The notes: generated from the sequence alone by a model not told the origin. A stretch of 41,100 nucleotides of DNA from an uncultured Pseudomonadota bacterium (GCA_947303585.1 CAMYYT010000009.1:1-41100); one strand, 5' to 3'. Shown: positions 31,698-41,054, counted from the stretch's first letter. Numbers and translations: made by a program.

Positions 31698-32087
31698 CTA
31701 TTTTAATTTGTCTGTGATTTCTTTCGTTGCGTCTTTTATACCCTTCAATTCGCCCTTTTTAAAAGCAACTTCATCTTTTTTTTCTTTTAATTTTACACCT
31801 TGGACTGCTGCTGCTATGCCGGTTGATACTGTGCCTACGCCGCCAACCACAGTCGCCGCAACCCAACCCTTTTTCTGCTTTTTACATTTTGCGATTTCTT
31901 CGTCCAATATTCTGATATCTTGTTCCAATGTGGCGATATCTTCTGTTTCGTCCCCGTAATATTCTTCGCCTGATTCAGAATATGTTTCTTGGTATCTGTT
32001 CACGCTGGAATTTTTTATTTTTACTGCGCCATCAGCTTCAACACCAACAAAAGCGAACATTGCGAAAAATAATATGTATTTTTTCAC
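31698..32087 (-). CDS. Secreted coiled-coil protein with hydrophobic Gly-rich segment
   Basis: A 129-residue protein with a signal peptide (MKKYILFFAMFAFVGVEADGA). It then has an acidic Tyr/Glu-rich part, a helix ending in Cys (DEEIAKCKKQKKG), a hydrophobic stretch VAATVVGGVGTVSTGIAAAV and a Lys-rich helix. The order helix, Cys, hydrophobic Gly-rich segment, charged helix is the same as in the next gene. The segment may insert in or lie on a membrane. It uses GTG at 32087 with AGGAG before it. First gene of the pair. Confidence 0.75.
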   Translation of the reverse strand: MKKYILFFAMFAFVGVEADGAVKIKNSSVNRYQETYSESGEEYYGDETEDIATLEQDIRILDEEIAKCKKQKKGWVAATVVGGVGTVSTGIAAAVQGVKLKEKKDEVAFKKGELKGIKDATKEITDKLK

Positions 32088-32116
32088 CTGATTTTTCTCC
32101 TACTTTTATACATTGA

Positions 32117-32145
32117 ATTATATCACAAAAACAACAGCGTTGCAA
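32117..32145 (-). promoter_or_regulatory. Promoter of the coiled-coil pair
   Basis: Minus-strand TTGCAA (32140-32145), 17-nt spacer, TATAAT (32117-32122). Confidence 0.65.
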
Positions 32146-32162
32146 AAAAAAAAAAAAAAAAA
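32144..32162. repeat. Poly(A)19 tract
   Basis: Nineteen A in a row, right behind the -35 box of the pair's promoter. Its length could vary or be mis-assembled. Confidence 0.9.
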
Positions 32163-32250
32163 CAGTAATTTCAAAGACTTATTTGGACAACACCCTTAAT
32201 TTCCACTGAATCATAAAAAAACACGCTTTACTGGAAAACAATTTTTTTTG

Positions 32251-32259
32251 TGTTATAAT
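32251..32259 (+). promoter_or_regulatory. Extended -10 promoter of the DUF1015 gene
   Basis: TGTTATAAT (32251-32259) is an extended -10. The -35 is weak. AAAGGAAAA lies before the ATG. Confidence 0.5.
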
Positions 32260-32305
32260 CAGCCCTGTCAAATTCAAGACGACAATTAAAAAAAGGAAAA
32301 ATATC

Positions 32306-33544
32306 ATGAAAATTAAACCATTTGCTGGGGTTCGCCCACCAAAAGAATTAGCCAAAGAAGTCGCTTCGCGTCCTTATGATGTTTTGAATTCTGTCGAAGC
32401 AAAAAATGAAGCTGGTGAAAAATCTTTGCTGCACATTATCAAACCAGAAATTGATTTTGACCCAATTGCTGATGAACACGAACAAAAAACTTATGACAAA
32501 GCAGTTGAAAACTTCAAAAAATGGCAAGACAAAGGCTGGTTAAAACAAGACGACAAAGAAATGTATTATATTTACGCACAAACTATGGATGGACGTACTC
32601 AATATGGTTTGGTTGCTGCCGCTAATGTAGATGATTATATGACTGGCAAAATTAAAAAACATGAATTAACCAGAAAAGAAAAAGAAGACGACCGTATGAT
32701 TCATGTTCGTATTCAAAATGCCAATTTGGAACCAGTGTTCTTTGCATATCCTGATGTCGCCGAAATGAACGATTTAGTTGCAGATTGGATAAAAAAACAC
32801 GAACCAGAATATGACTTTGTTGCTGAAGACGGGTTCGGTCACACTTTCTGGAAAATTGATGACGATGCAACAAATGCACGTATCACAGAAATATTTGCAA
32901 AAGTTCCTGCATTCTATGTTGCTGACGGACATCACAGAACTGCTGCTGCCGCACGCGTGGGCGCTGAAAAACGCGAACAAAATCCAAATCACACAGGCAA
33001 CGAAGAATACAATTATTTCTTGGCTGTAATTTTCCCAGAAAGCCAATTACACGTTATTGATTACAACCGCGTAGTCAAAGATTTGAATGGTCTAAGTGAA
33101 TCTGAATTCATTGAAAAATTACGCGAATCTTTTGATGTAAAAGAAATGGGTACAGATATTTATCATCCAAACAAATTACATAACTTTGCAATGTATTTGG
33201 GCGGCAAATGGTATTCTTTGACTGCCAAAGCCGGCACATACAATGATAACGATCCAATCGGGGTTTTAGATGTGACTGTATTATCTAATTTGGTATTTGA
33301 TAAAATCTTAAATCTTGGGGATTTAAGAACATCTAAACGAATCGATTTCGTTGGTGGAATTCGTGGTCTGGGTGAATTAAAGAAACGCGTAGATTCTGGC
33401 GAAATGGCAGTTGCGTTTGCCTTGTATCCTGTGACAATGCGTCAAATTATCGACATCGCAGATACAGGCAACATAATGCCACCAAAGACAACTTGGTTTG
33501 AACCAAAATTGCGCAGCGGTTTGGTAATTCATAAATTATCATAA
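32306..33544 (+). CDS. DUF1015 family protein (ParB-like fold, SerK-related)
   Basis: A 412-residue cytoplasmic protein. It has the family start IKPFAGVRPP, SRPYDVLN and the hallmark VADGHHRTAAA (about 208-218), which belongs to a ParB/sulfiredoxin-like nucleotide-binding fold. Related proteins (SerK, SbnI) phosphorylate free L-serine, so a serine-kinase role is possible but not shown. The C-terminal part (IDFVGGIRGLGELKKRVDSG, FALYPVTMRQIIDIAD) also fits the family. Transcribed alone. Confidence 0.9.
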   Translation: MKIKPFAGVRPPKELAKEVASRPYDVLNSVEAKNEAGEKSLLHIIKPEIDFDPIADEHEQKTYDKAVENFKKWQDKGWLKQDDKEMYYIYAQTMDGRTQYGLVAAANVDDYMTGKIKKHELTRKEKEDDRMIHVRIQNANLEPVFFAYPDVAEMNDLVADWIKKHEPEYDFVAEDGFGHTFWKIDDDATNARITEIFAKVPAFYVADGHHRTAAAARVGAEKREQNPNHTGNEEYNYFLAVIFPESQLHVIDYNRVVKDLNGLSESEFIEKLRESFDVKEMGTDIYHPNKLHNFAMYLGGKWYSLTAKAGTYNDNDPIGVLDVTVLSNLVFDKILNLGDLRTSKRIDFVGGIRGLGELKKRVDSGEMAVAFALYPVTMRQIIDIADTGNIMPPKTTWFEPKLRSGLVIHKLS

Positions 33545-33558
33545 ATCGTAAACGAATA

Positions 33559-33586
33559 AAAAACCGCCAAACCGGCGGTTTTTTTA
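33559..33586. terminator. Terminator between DUF1015 gene and ssb
   Basis: AAACCGCC, loop AAACC, GGCGGTTT, with A and T runs on both sides (core 33563-33579). Confidence 0.85.
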
Positions 33587-33602
33587 TTATAAAATATTTT
33601 TA

Positions 33603-34052
33603 TTAAAATGGAATATCGTCTGCGATATCTTCTATATTAACTTCTTCGCGTGGTGCACTTGAACCAGCAGAAGAACTTTCTGACGAAGTATCAGATGTCT
33701 TGGCACCAGACAAAATTACCATTTGACCAGCATATGGATTTAATACGACTTCTGTTGTAAAGGTATCAACACCCTGTTGATTTTGCCATTTACGAGTCCG
33801 CAAAGAACCTTCCAAATATAATTTAGTTCCTTTCTGTAATAAACGTTCTGCAACTTCAACCAACGAAGGATTAAAAATAACAACACGATGCCATTCTGTT
33901 TGTTCTTTCTGTTCACCTGTTTGTCTGTCGCGCCATCTGTCCGATGTAGCCAAAGAAAAACTTACCACCTTTTGTCCAGATTGCATAGTGCGAACCTGAG
34001 GTTCTTGACCAATATTACCTACTAATATAACTTTATTTATACTGCCTGCCAT
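33603..34052 (-). CDS. ssb: Single-stranded DNA-binding protein
   Basis: A 149-residue protein with an OB-fold start ([21 protein letters not shown]), [21 protein letters not shown] and [15 protein letters not shown] Ser-rich linker follows, then the acidic protein-interaction tip DDIPF. It coats ssDNA and recruits repair and replication proteins. The ATG at 34052 follows AAAGGAAG; the upstream frame is rejected. Confidence 0.97.
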   Translation of the reverse strand: MAGSINKVILVGNIGQEPQVRTMQSGQKVVSFSLATSDRWRDRQTGEQKEQTEWHRVVIFNPSLVEVAERLLQKGTKLYLEGSLRTRKWQNQQGVDTFTTEVVLNPYAGQMVILSGAKTSDTSSESSSAGSSAPREEVNIEDIADDIPF

Positions 34053-34119
34053 TTTTACTTCCTTTGTTAAGCATTTATATACATCATGATTGCGAAAAAA
34101 AAGAATAAATACAAGAAAA

Positions 34120-34145
34120 AAACGCGCCAAAATAAAGGCGCGCTA
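34120..34145 (-). terminator. carD terminator
   Basis: CGCGCC and GGCGCG around loop AAAATAAA, followed on the minus strand by a T run. Confidence 0.75.
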
Positions 34146-34150
34146 AAAAC

Positions 34151-34714
34151 TCATTCTTCGTCGGTTTCATCAACCTCTTCTTCGTCTTCATCAGTCGCGT
34201 TCAAATCGATTTCTTTTGGAACACCCAAAATATCTTCGATTTTATCAGACGCTTCGTCTAAATCCATTTTGTGCAAAATAGCAAATTCTTGCGCCATACG
34301 TTCAAGTGCACGCAAATATAATTGGCGCGCCGAAAAAGTCATCGTATCTGTCGCCGTACGTCTTTGTAAATCACGGACAACTTCTGCCAATTTCATAGGG
34401 TCACCAGAATTAATATTTTCTTCGTATTGTGCAGCGCGTCTTGCCCAAATCATACGTTTAGCCCCAGCTTTACCTTTTGCCGAAGCAATCGCTTCATCCA
34501 TCTTTTTGATGCTTGACAAAGGACGCAATCCTGAAATTTCAGCACGTTCAACCGGTACACGCAATGTCATATGATTTCTGTCAAAATCTATAACCATCAT
34601 CTTTATTTTTTGATTACCAATTGTCTGTTCTTCTATGCGAATCAATTTACCAACACCCTGAGTTGGATAAACAACATACTGTCCAGTTTTAAAATCTAAT
34701 TTTTTCGTAGGCAT
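34151..34714 (-). CDS. carD: CarD-family transcriptional regulator
   Basis: A 187-residue protein. The N-terminal Tudor-like RNA-polymerase-interaction domain (FKTGQYVVYPTQGVGKLIRIEEQ) is followed by a helical DNA-binding domain (LSSIKKMDEAIAS, WARRAAQYEENINSGD, SARQLYLRALERMAQEFA) and an acidic tail (ATDEDEEEVDETDEE). CarD stabilises open promoter complexes. AAAGGGTAGA precedes the ATG. Confidence 0.94.
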   Translation of the reverse strand: MPTKKLDFKTGQYVVYPTQGVGKLIRIEEQTIGNQKIKMMVIDFDRNHMTLRVPVERAEISGLRPLSSIKKMDEAIASAKGKAGAKRMIWARRAAQYEENINSGDPMKLAEVVRDLQRRTATDTMTFSARQLYLRALERMAQEFAILHKMDLDEASDKIEDILGVPKEIDLNATDEDEEEVDETDEE

Positions 34715-34755
34715 ATATTCTACCCTTTGCGGTTGCCATTCTCTCTATACTTGGC

Positions 34756-34783
34756 ATTATAGCACAAAAAATCGAAAAAACAA
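34756..34783 (-). promoter_or_regulatory. carD promoter
   Basis: Minus-strand TTGTTT (34778-34783), 16-nt spacer, TATAAT (34756-34761). Confidence 0.55.
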
Positions 34784-34799
34784 ATTTTTGTCTAAAAAA

Positions 34800-35231
34800 T
34801 TATTGTCCTAATCCCGCAGGTGAAAACCGGCCGATATTATTAACCAGTTCTTCCAGCGCATTTAATTCGATTGCCGCAGGTATCTTGGTTTCTCCATCAG
34901 CGATTTTGACATCTTTCAAATCATCATCATGCAGAACCTGTGTTCTTAAAACGCGTCCATTTTTTACCCACGCTAAAAGCACTATTTTATTATCATAAGT
35001 CATCGGGAAAGGTCCGTGCATATTTTCATCAGCACTGTAATAAATCCAAACTTCGTCCCCATAGACTGTTTTGGCTTGGGGGTCACCAATTTCTTCTTGT
35101 AATTGAGATGTAGTTTTTATGTTCGTAATTTTGCTTTCCAAATCTTCTGGAAAAACATAACCACGATGTTTGGTTTGAAAAGTACATCCTGCCATTACAA
35201 CACTCAATAAAACCAAAATTATTTTTTTCAT
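34800..35231 (-). CDS. bamE: BamE-like outer-membrane assembly lipoprotein
   Basis: A 143-residue lipoprotein (MKKIILVLLSVVMAGC, Cys16). It has the SmpA/OmlA pattern GYVFPEDLESKI, TTSQLQEEIGDPQAKTVYGDEVWIYYSA. BamE helps the BAM complex insert beta-barrel proteins. The C-terminal ~40 residues (ELNALEELVNNIGRF) extend the usual domain. It lies 3 nt after nifJ, so the two are probably co-transcribed, an unexpected pairing. Confidence 0.85.
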   Translation of the reverse strand: MKKIILVLLSVVMAGCTFQTKHRGYVFPEDLESKITNIKTTSQLQEEIGDPQAKTVYGDEVWIYYSADENMHGPFPMTYDNKIVLLAWVKNGRVLRTQVLHDDDLKDVKIADGETKIPAAIELNALEELVNNIGRFSPAGLGQ

Positions 35232-35234
35232 TTT

Positions 35235-38200
35235 TTACCCCTCCCCGTTGTCCTTATTCTTTTGAACTGTGAAATTAGCAATATGCTGTTTTAATTCTGT
35301 TTTATAAAGGTTGTTTGCCTTGGCTTCTTCAACCAATCTATCAAAATTCGGATTCACAGAGCGCGCTAATGCAAATCTAGTCTCACTTTTCATAAATTCT
35401 TCCAATGGGAACGGATTATCAACATGCGAATCCAAAGTCAAAGGATTTAGTCCGTTTTCTATATTCGCCGGATTAAATCTATAAAGTGGCCAAGCGCCTG
35501 TATTTACCAGATTAGTTTGATGTTCCACGCCATTTTGCAATGCAAAACCATGCGCAATACATGGCGCATACGCTAAAATAATAGACGGCCCATCAAAAGC
35601 TTCTGCTTCACGGAAAGCACGAATTGCTTGCGCTTGATTTGCACCAATGGCAATTTGTGCAACATAAGCCCCAGACATCATAGCAATCATACCTAAATCC
35701 TTTTTTGCATGTTCTTTGCCACCAATAGCAAATTTCATTGATGCCCCAAATGGCGTAGATTTAGATTGTTGTCCACCAGTATTAGAATAACCTTCTGTAT
35801 CTAAAACCAGTATGTTCACATTTTCACCACTATGCAAAATATGATCCACGCCACCATAACCAATATCGTATGCCCAACCGTCGCCACCAACTATCCACAA
35901 AGATTTATCAACAATCGCGTCAATCAAAGTTTCAGCATATCGCGCACGCGGATTCTTTATCTTGGCCAATTTAGCTTTTAACTCTTTTTGAACTTTGCGT
36001 TGTTCTTCTGTTCCTTTGGTTGACATAATATTTTCTACATTTTCGATACCGATTTCAAACAACACAGAACGCAAAGCACTCTTTCTTTGATTTAAAGCGA
36101 CACGCATTCCCAAACCATATTCTGCATTATCTTCAAACAACGAATTAGACCATGCCGGACCGCGTCCATTTGAATCGCTGCACCACGGAGTTGTTGGTAA
36201 ATTTCCCCCATAAATAGAAGAACATCCTGTTGCATTAGCAACAATCATCTTGTCGCCAAACAATTGCGCCATCAAACGAATATAAGGCGTTTCACCACAT
36301 CCAGCGCAAGCCCCAGGGAATTCAAAATAATGAGGCAGCAATTCTATATGCTTTGGGATATTCAAATTTAATTTTGATTTATCAAAATCAGGAATATTTA
36401 ACGCCGCATCAAAAGCATTTTGATTTTTTATGCCTTCTGCCATAGGCACCATAGAAAGCGCGTTTACCGGACAATTTTTCATACACAAACCACATCCTGT
36501 GCAATCAGCAGGCGATATGTTCAATGTCCAAAACAAACCATTTCCCAATTCAGGTGTCTTCATAGGAACAACAGTAACACCTTGCTTTTTTGCTTTCTCC
36601 ATTTCTTGTTCGTTCATCACTTTGATACGGATGGCACCATGCGGACAAAGCATTGAACATTTACCACATTGAATACATTTGCTTAAATCACATTGTGCAA
36701 CACGACTCGCAATAGCACGTTTTTCATAACGCGAAGTTCCAACAGGATATTGTCCTCTACCAAATGTCCCGTCTAATTTGAATCGCGACACAGGAATATC
36801 ATCTCCGCGCCCTGCCGCCATTTCACCCAAAGTCCCAGCAATCTCAGACGGCGCGTCCGTCGTCATTGCTGGAATAAAATCAGGCGCAAATTCAGAAACA
36901 GAAGATGGGAAATTATATTTTTTCAAATAACTTTCTGCTTTATCAACCGCCGCCCAGTTAGCCTGAACAACATCCATACCCTTCTTTTTATAAGTCTTTT
37001 CAATGGCTGCCTTGGCTGCTTCTTTGGCTTTCTCAGGATTAATAACTTTTGTTAAATTAAAGAAATTTAACATAATGAAAGTATTAATTCTGTTCCCCAA
37101 ACCTAATTCTGCCGCTGCAGCATTCGCATCCAAGAAATACAAATTAGCACGCATACGAATAAGATGTTCTTGGGCATCACGTGGTAAATTCGCAAATGCT
37201 TCATCTGGTTGCATTGAAGTATTTATCATCACAGTACCGCCCGCACGTAAATTTGCAAACACATCAAATCTTTGTGCAATCATAAAATTAGAAACGCATA
37301 TAAAATCTGCACTTTCTACCAAATATTCACTTTTAATTGGTGTGGATGAAAACCTTATATGCGATTGTGTCACACCACCAGATTTTTTAGAATCATACAC
37401 AGCATACGATTGCGGATATAAATCAGAATTTTCTCCAACTATCTTTACAATATTTTTTACAGCCCCAACCGTTCCATCGCTACCGATTCCATAAAGAATC
37501 GCAGTCTTGACTTTTGGGTTTTCAATTGTAAAAGTTTTATCTGTTACCAAAGATAAATTAGATAAATCATCATCTATGCCAACTGTAAAATTATGATGCA
37601 AAGAACCACGCATCATATATTCAACAATCGCTTTGACATCACGTGGCTTAAATTCTTTGGAACCCAAACCATAACGCCCACCAAACACAGCGATTTTTGA
37701 ATCAACTATACCACGGACACTTTGATAAAGAGGTTCACCTATACTGCCAGCTTCCTTGGTTCTGTCAAGCACAGCAATTTGTTCAACTGTTTTTGGCAAA
37801 GCCTTCAAAAATGCTTTCACAGGAAAAGGATTAAATAAATGAACACGAATCAAACCAATTCCCTTTGGTAAAAAAGCCAAAGTTTCTTCGATAGTTTCAC
37901 AACTTGACCCCATAGATACAATTATGTATTTTGCCTTTTTATCACCGATATAATCAACAACGCTGTATTTGCGTCCAGTTAATTTTGCAAATTTATCCAT
38001 TTCAGACTGGACTATATCTGGCAAAGCCGCATACGCAGGATTAACTGCTTCACGTCCTTGGAAATAAACATCAGGGTTTTGTGCTGTCCCCCGAACAGTT
38101 GGTCTCTCAGGAGACATACCGCGTTCACGATTTTGTTGAACAATATCATCTGGCAACATTTCACGCAAAACATCATCATCTATACGCGTCAAAGCAGATT

Positions 38201-38732
38201 CTTCGTGGCTGGTTCTAAAACCATCAAAAAAGTGTAAAAATGGAACACGCGCCCGCAAAGTCGCAGCGTGTGCTATTGCCGCCATATCATGTGCAGATTG
38301 AACATTATGCGAAGACAACAACGCAAACCCTGTATTACGCACAGCCATAACATCACTATGATCACCAAAAATAGACAAAGCGTGGATCGCCAAAGCGCGC
38401 GCTGCAACATGCATAACAAACGGTGTTTGTTCACCTGCGATTTTATACATATTAGGAATCATCAAAAGCAAACCTTGGGATGCTGTAAAAGTTGTAGCCA
38501 ACGCCCCCATTTGCAGCGCACCATGCAAAGCACCTGCGGCACCTGCTTCTGATTGCATCTCAATTATCTCAGGCGCCACACCCCAAATATTTTTTTTATG
38601 TTGAAAAGACCATTCATCCGCCAATTCACCCATAGTGCTGCTTGGTGTAATTGGATAAATTGCTGCACAATCAACACACCTGTACGCGACATCAGCCGCA
38701 GCCCAATTTCCATCTACAATTAACTTTGACAT
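35235..38732 (-). CDS. nifJ: Pyruvate:ferredoxin (flavodoxin) oxidoreductase
   Basis: A 1165-residue single-chain enzyme that oxidises pyruvate with CoA to acetyl-CoA and CO2 and reduces ferredoxin or flavodoxin. Domains in order: pyruvate-binding region (YPITPSSTMGELADEW), the CoA/gamma regions, two 4Fe-4S motifs (CIQCGKCSMLCPHG near 684 and CTGCGLCMKNCP near 742), the proximal cluster Cys (FPGACAGCGETPY near 807), and the TPP site (GGDGWAYDIGYGG near 950, DTEGYSNTGGQQSK). The length fits the family. AGGAA precedes the ATG. It implies oxygen-sensitive, fermentative energy metabolism. Confidence 0.97.
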   Translation of the reverse strand: MSKLIVDGNWAAADVAYRCVDCAAIYPITPSSTMGELADEWSFQHKKNIWGVAPEIIEMQSEAGAAGALHGALQMGALATTFTASQGLLLMIPNMYKIAGEQTPFVMHVAARALAIHALSIFGDHSDVMAVRNTGFALLSSHNVQSAHDMAAIAHAATLRARVPFLHFFDGFRTSHEESALTRIDDDVLREMLPDDIVQQNRERGMSPERPTVRGTAQNPDVYFQGREAVNPAYAALPDIVQSEMDKFAKLTGRKYSVVDYIGDKKAKYIIVSMGSSCETIEETLAFLPKGIGLIRVHLFNPFPVKAFLKALPKTVEQIAVLDRTKEAGSIGEPLYQSVRGIVDSKIAVFGGRYGLGSKEFKPRDVKAIVEYMMRGSLHHNFTVGIDDDLSNLSLVTDKTFTIENPKVKTAILYGIGSDGTVGAVKNIVKIVGENSDLYPQSYAVYDSKKSGGVTQSHIRFSSTPIKSEYLVESADFICVSNFMIAQRFDVFANLRAGGTVMINTSMQPDEAFANLPRDAQEHLIRMRANLYFLDANAAAAELGLGNRINTFIMLNFFNLTKVINPEKAKEAAKAAIEKTYKKKGMDVVQANWAAVDKAESYLKKYNFPSSVSEFAPDFIPAMTTDAPSEIAGTLGEMAAGRGDDIPVSRFKLDGTFGRGQYPVGTSRYEKRAIASRVAQCDLSKCIQCGKCSMLCPHGAIRIKVMNEQEMEKAKKQGVTVVPMKTPELGNGLFWTLNISPADCTGCGLCMKNCPVNALSMVPMAEGIKNQNAFDAALNIPDFDKSKLNLNIPKHIELLPHYFEFPGACAGCGETPYIRLMAQLFGDKMIVANATGCSSIYGGNLPTTPWCSDSNGRGPAWSNSLFEDNAEYGLGMRVALNQRKSALRSVLFEIGIENVENIMSTKGTEEQRKVQKELKAKLAKIKNPRARYAETLIDAIVDKSLWIVGGDGWAYDIGYGGVDHILHSGENVNILVLDTEGYSNTGGQQSKSTPFGASMKFAIGGKEHAKKDLGMIAMMSGAYVAQIAIGANQAQAIRAFREAEAFDGPSIILAYAPCIAHGFALQNGVEHQTNLVNTGAWPLYRFNPANIENGLNPLTLDSHVDNPFPLEEFMKSETRFALARSVNPNFDRLVEEAKANNLYKTELKQHIANFTVQKNKDNGEG

Positions 38733-38770
38733 TTCCTAATTCCTATTATTTTTTTCAATAAGTTTCCAGA

Positions 38771-38799
38771 ATATTACAGCGTTTCAAAATCTAAGGCAA
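38771..38799 (-). promoter_or_regulatory. nifJ promoter
   Basis: Minus-strand TTGCCT (38794-38799), 17-nt spacer, TAATAT (38771-38776). Confidence 0.55.
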
Positions 38800-38837
38800 G
38801 ATTAATTAATACTTAAACATCAAAATATCATAAAAAA

Positions 38838-38865
38838 TTGACAAATAACAATTGCGTGCTAAAAT
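38838..38865 (+). promoter_or_regulatory. Promoter of the ClpP-like gene
   Basis: TTGACA (38838-38843), 16-nt spacer, TAAAAT (38860-38865), then AGAGGA before the ATG at 38900. Confidence 0.65.
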
Positions 38866-38899
38866 AAACCCACAAATAAAGCACAAAAGAGGAATAACA

Positions 38900-39556
38900 A
38901 TGGCAGAAAAAAACGAATTAAAAAACATAATGAAAAATAACAATATTTGGATTTTAACAACGATAAACGATGAAACAACCAGCGGATTAATACAGCAATT
39001 AACAGAATATATTAATTCCATAAAAAAGGTTTCTTTGCCATGTAAAATCTATGCGCCATATGAAACAATCCCATCAACAACTCCTGTTTTGAATGTGTAT
39101 ATTAATTCTTGTGGTGGAAAAACCCTTGTTTTGCAATCTATTTTAAGTATGTTTCACCAGGCCTCTGCCATGGGCGCCATCATAAAGACACACAATATCG
39201 CACGTGCAGATTCATCTGCTAGTATGATTGCCGTTTCTGGAACCAAGGGTTATAGATATATGGCGGAAGACGCATATAATACAATCCATTTTGGAAATAT
39301 CGGTAATAATATCAACCATATAAACGAAATTGAATTTTCAAATCAATATGTGAAAAACTGGTATACAAAAACACAGAATTTATATTTAAGAACTACAAAC
39401 TTAACAAAAAAAGAACTTAATAAATACTACAACGTTGAACAATCTGGTTTTTTAACAGCAGAACAATGTCTTGAAAAAGGTATTTGTGATTGGGTTATAA
39501 CAAACGACGACAGATGGGTTAACTGTGTCAGCGAATTAAAAAATAAAGCACGATAA
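38900..39556 (+). CDS. ClpP-like serine protease, divergent
   Basis: A 218-residue protein with the ClpP/crotonase fold signature. YINSCGG (68-73) corresponds to the ClpP INSPGG. SSASMIAVSG has the nucleophile Ser108 aligned with the ClpP ASM motif. TIHFG has His130 aligned with MIHQP. FLTAEQCLEKGICD matches the C-terminal SAEEA.EYGLID. The position of the catalytic Asp seems to be Ser182, so the triad may be incomplete. There is no signal peptide and no clpX or clpA nearby. It could be a second, specialised ClpP or a SppA-like protease. The ATG at 38900 follows AGAGGA; the upstream frame is rejected. Confidence 0.75.
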   Translation: MAEKNELKNIMKNNNIWILTTINDETTSGLIQQLTEYINSIKKVSLPCKIYAPYETIPSTTPVLNVYINSCGGKTLVLQSILSMFHQASAMGAIIKTHNIARADSSASMIAVSGTKGYRYMAEDAYNTIHFGNIGNNINHINEIEFSNQYVKNWYTKTQNLYLRTTNLTKKELNKYYNVEQSGFLTAEQCLEKGICDWVITNDDRWVNCVSELKNKAR

Positions 39557-39580
39557 AAAACGGGGTTTCTACCCCGTTTT
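39557..39580. terminator. Bidirectional terminator
   Basis: AAAACGGGGT, loop TTCT, ACCCCGTTTT (core 39561-39576). It lies between the ClpP-like gene and the convergent S41 peptidase gene. Confidence 0.85.
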
Positions 39581-39591
39581 ATAATCAACTT

Positions 39592-41025
39592 TTATTTCTT
39601 GGATTCTTTACTATCTTTTTTAACTTCTTCAGTTTTTGGTGTATCTTCTACTTTTTCAAGATTCTTTTTCCCAACCTTGGACAAAGCACGCACCATATCC
39701 ATTGCTCGTTGTAATTGATAATCACGAGCATCTTTTTCTTCATCAGTCAAATTCAAATAATTTTCATCTTCGTCATCATCATCTTTGTTTTTAGAATCTT
39801 TTTTCTTGGATGAATCTTTTTTCTTTGTCGCATCGTTTTTCAAAGAATTATTAAAAGTCGCCTCTGAAAAAAGACCTTCCTTCTTTTCCAAAACTTCCAA
39901 TTTGCTTTGCAACACTTCTATATCAGGTGTAATGCCTTCGTTTTGAATTGAATGACCACTTGGTGTATAATAACGCGCGATTGTTATATGAACTGCGGAA
40001 CCGTCTCCCAAAGGTTTTTGTTGTTGCACAGAACCTTTGCCAAAACTTTGAGACCCCATCACAATCGCACGACCATTGTCTTGCAAAGCCCCCGCAACAA
40101 TTTCAGATGCAGAAGCAGAACCATGATTTATCAACACAACAACCGGTTTACCGTTTACTAAATCACCAGATTTTGCAAACATTCTTTCTATATCAGCCTT
40201 TTCACGTCCACGCGTAGACACAATTTCACCACCATCTAAAAACGCATCAGATACATCCACCGCAGCAGTCAAATATCCGCCCGGATTATTGCGCAAATCA
40301 AGAACATAACCTGCAACTTTTTTCTTTTCTAAATCTTTGATTGCATCCTTTAATTCTTTGAAAGTTGTTGCGCCAAAATCAGAAATACGCAAATAACCAA
40401 TCTTTGGTAATTTATCATCGTCAGTCGCAGCCGCATCCATCTTTTCGCTAAACTTCACAGATTTAACTTTGATAATAGCGCGTTTAAGTGTCATTTCTTT
40501 CGGCTCTTCACCCGAATGAACAACAGTCAATTTTACCTTGGTTCCAGGTTTACCCTTCATCTTTTTAACAGCCTGATTAAGATTCATATCAAAAACCTGT
40601 TCACCATCAATATGGGTAATATAATCACCCGCCTCTATTCCCGCTTTGGCAGCAGGCGTATCGTCAATTGGCGAAATCACGCGTATAGCGCCTTTGTCAC
40701 TAGTAATTTGAATCCCCAACCCACCAAATTCACCATGAGATTTATCATTAAATTCTTTGAAGTCTTCTTTTGATAAATATGAAGAATGCGGATCTAACGC
40801 AGCCAACATTCCGTTCATCGCGCCTTCTAACATTTTGCGTTCATCTGCTTCTTCAACAAATTTATCGCGCGCCATTTCAAATACAGACGCCAATTTTTTC
40901 AATTCTTCATAAATCTGTTCATCAGTTAAATGTTCCACTGGTTCTTCTTTCTTGGTCTGCTTTTGCGCACCATCAGCAACAATCGGAGAAATCAAAACAG
41001 CAATCATTAATATTTTTTTAAGCAT
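39592..41025 (-). CDS. ctpA: S41-family C-terminal processing peptidase (CtpA/Prc)
   Basis: A 477-residue periplasmic protease. Signal peptide (MLKKILMIAVLISPIVADGA), helical region with DPHSSYLSKEDF (78-89), PDZ domain (about 100-185, GGLGIQI, PAAKAGIEAGDYITHIDGE), and the S41 core with LDLRNNPGGYL, the Ser motif GSASASEIV (302-310) and Lys330 in SFGKGSV. The tail is long and Lys/Asp-rich and probably disordered. It trims C-termini of periplasmic proteins and often regulates peptidoglycan hydrolases. AAAGGTGG precedes the ATG. Confidence 0.95.
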   Translation of the reverse strand: MLKKILMIAVLISPIVADGAQKQTKKEEPVEHLTDEQIYEELKKLASVFEMARDKFVEEADERKMLEGAMNGMLAALDPHSSYLSKEDFKEFNDKSHGEFGGLGIQITSDKGAIRVISPIDDTPAAKAGIEAGDYITHIDGEQVFDMNLNQAVKKMKGKPGTKVKLTVVHSGEEPKEMTLKRAIIKVKSVKFSEKMDAAATDDDKLPKIGYLRISDFGATTFKELKDAIKDLEKKKVAGYVLDLRNNPGGYLTAAVDVSDAFLDGGEIVSTRGREKADIERMFAKSGDLVNGKPVVVLINHGSASASEIVAGALQDNGRAIVMGSQSFGKGSVQQQKPLGDGSAVHITIARYYTPSGHSIQNEGITPDIEVLQSKLEVLEKKEGLFSEATFNNSLKNDATKKKDSSKKKDSKNKDDDDEDENYLNLTDEEKDARDYQLQRAMDMVRALSKVGKKNLEKVEDTPKTEEVKKDSKESKK

Positions 41026-41054
41026 ATAACCACCTTTGTTTTATATCGAAATCC

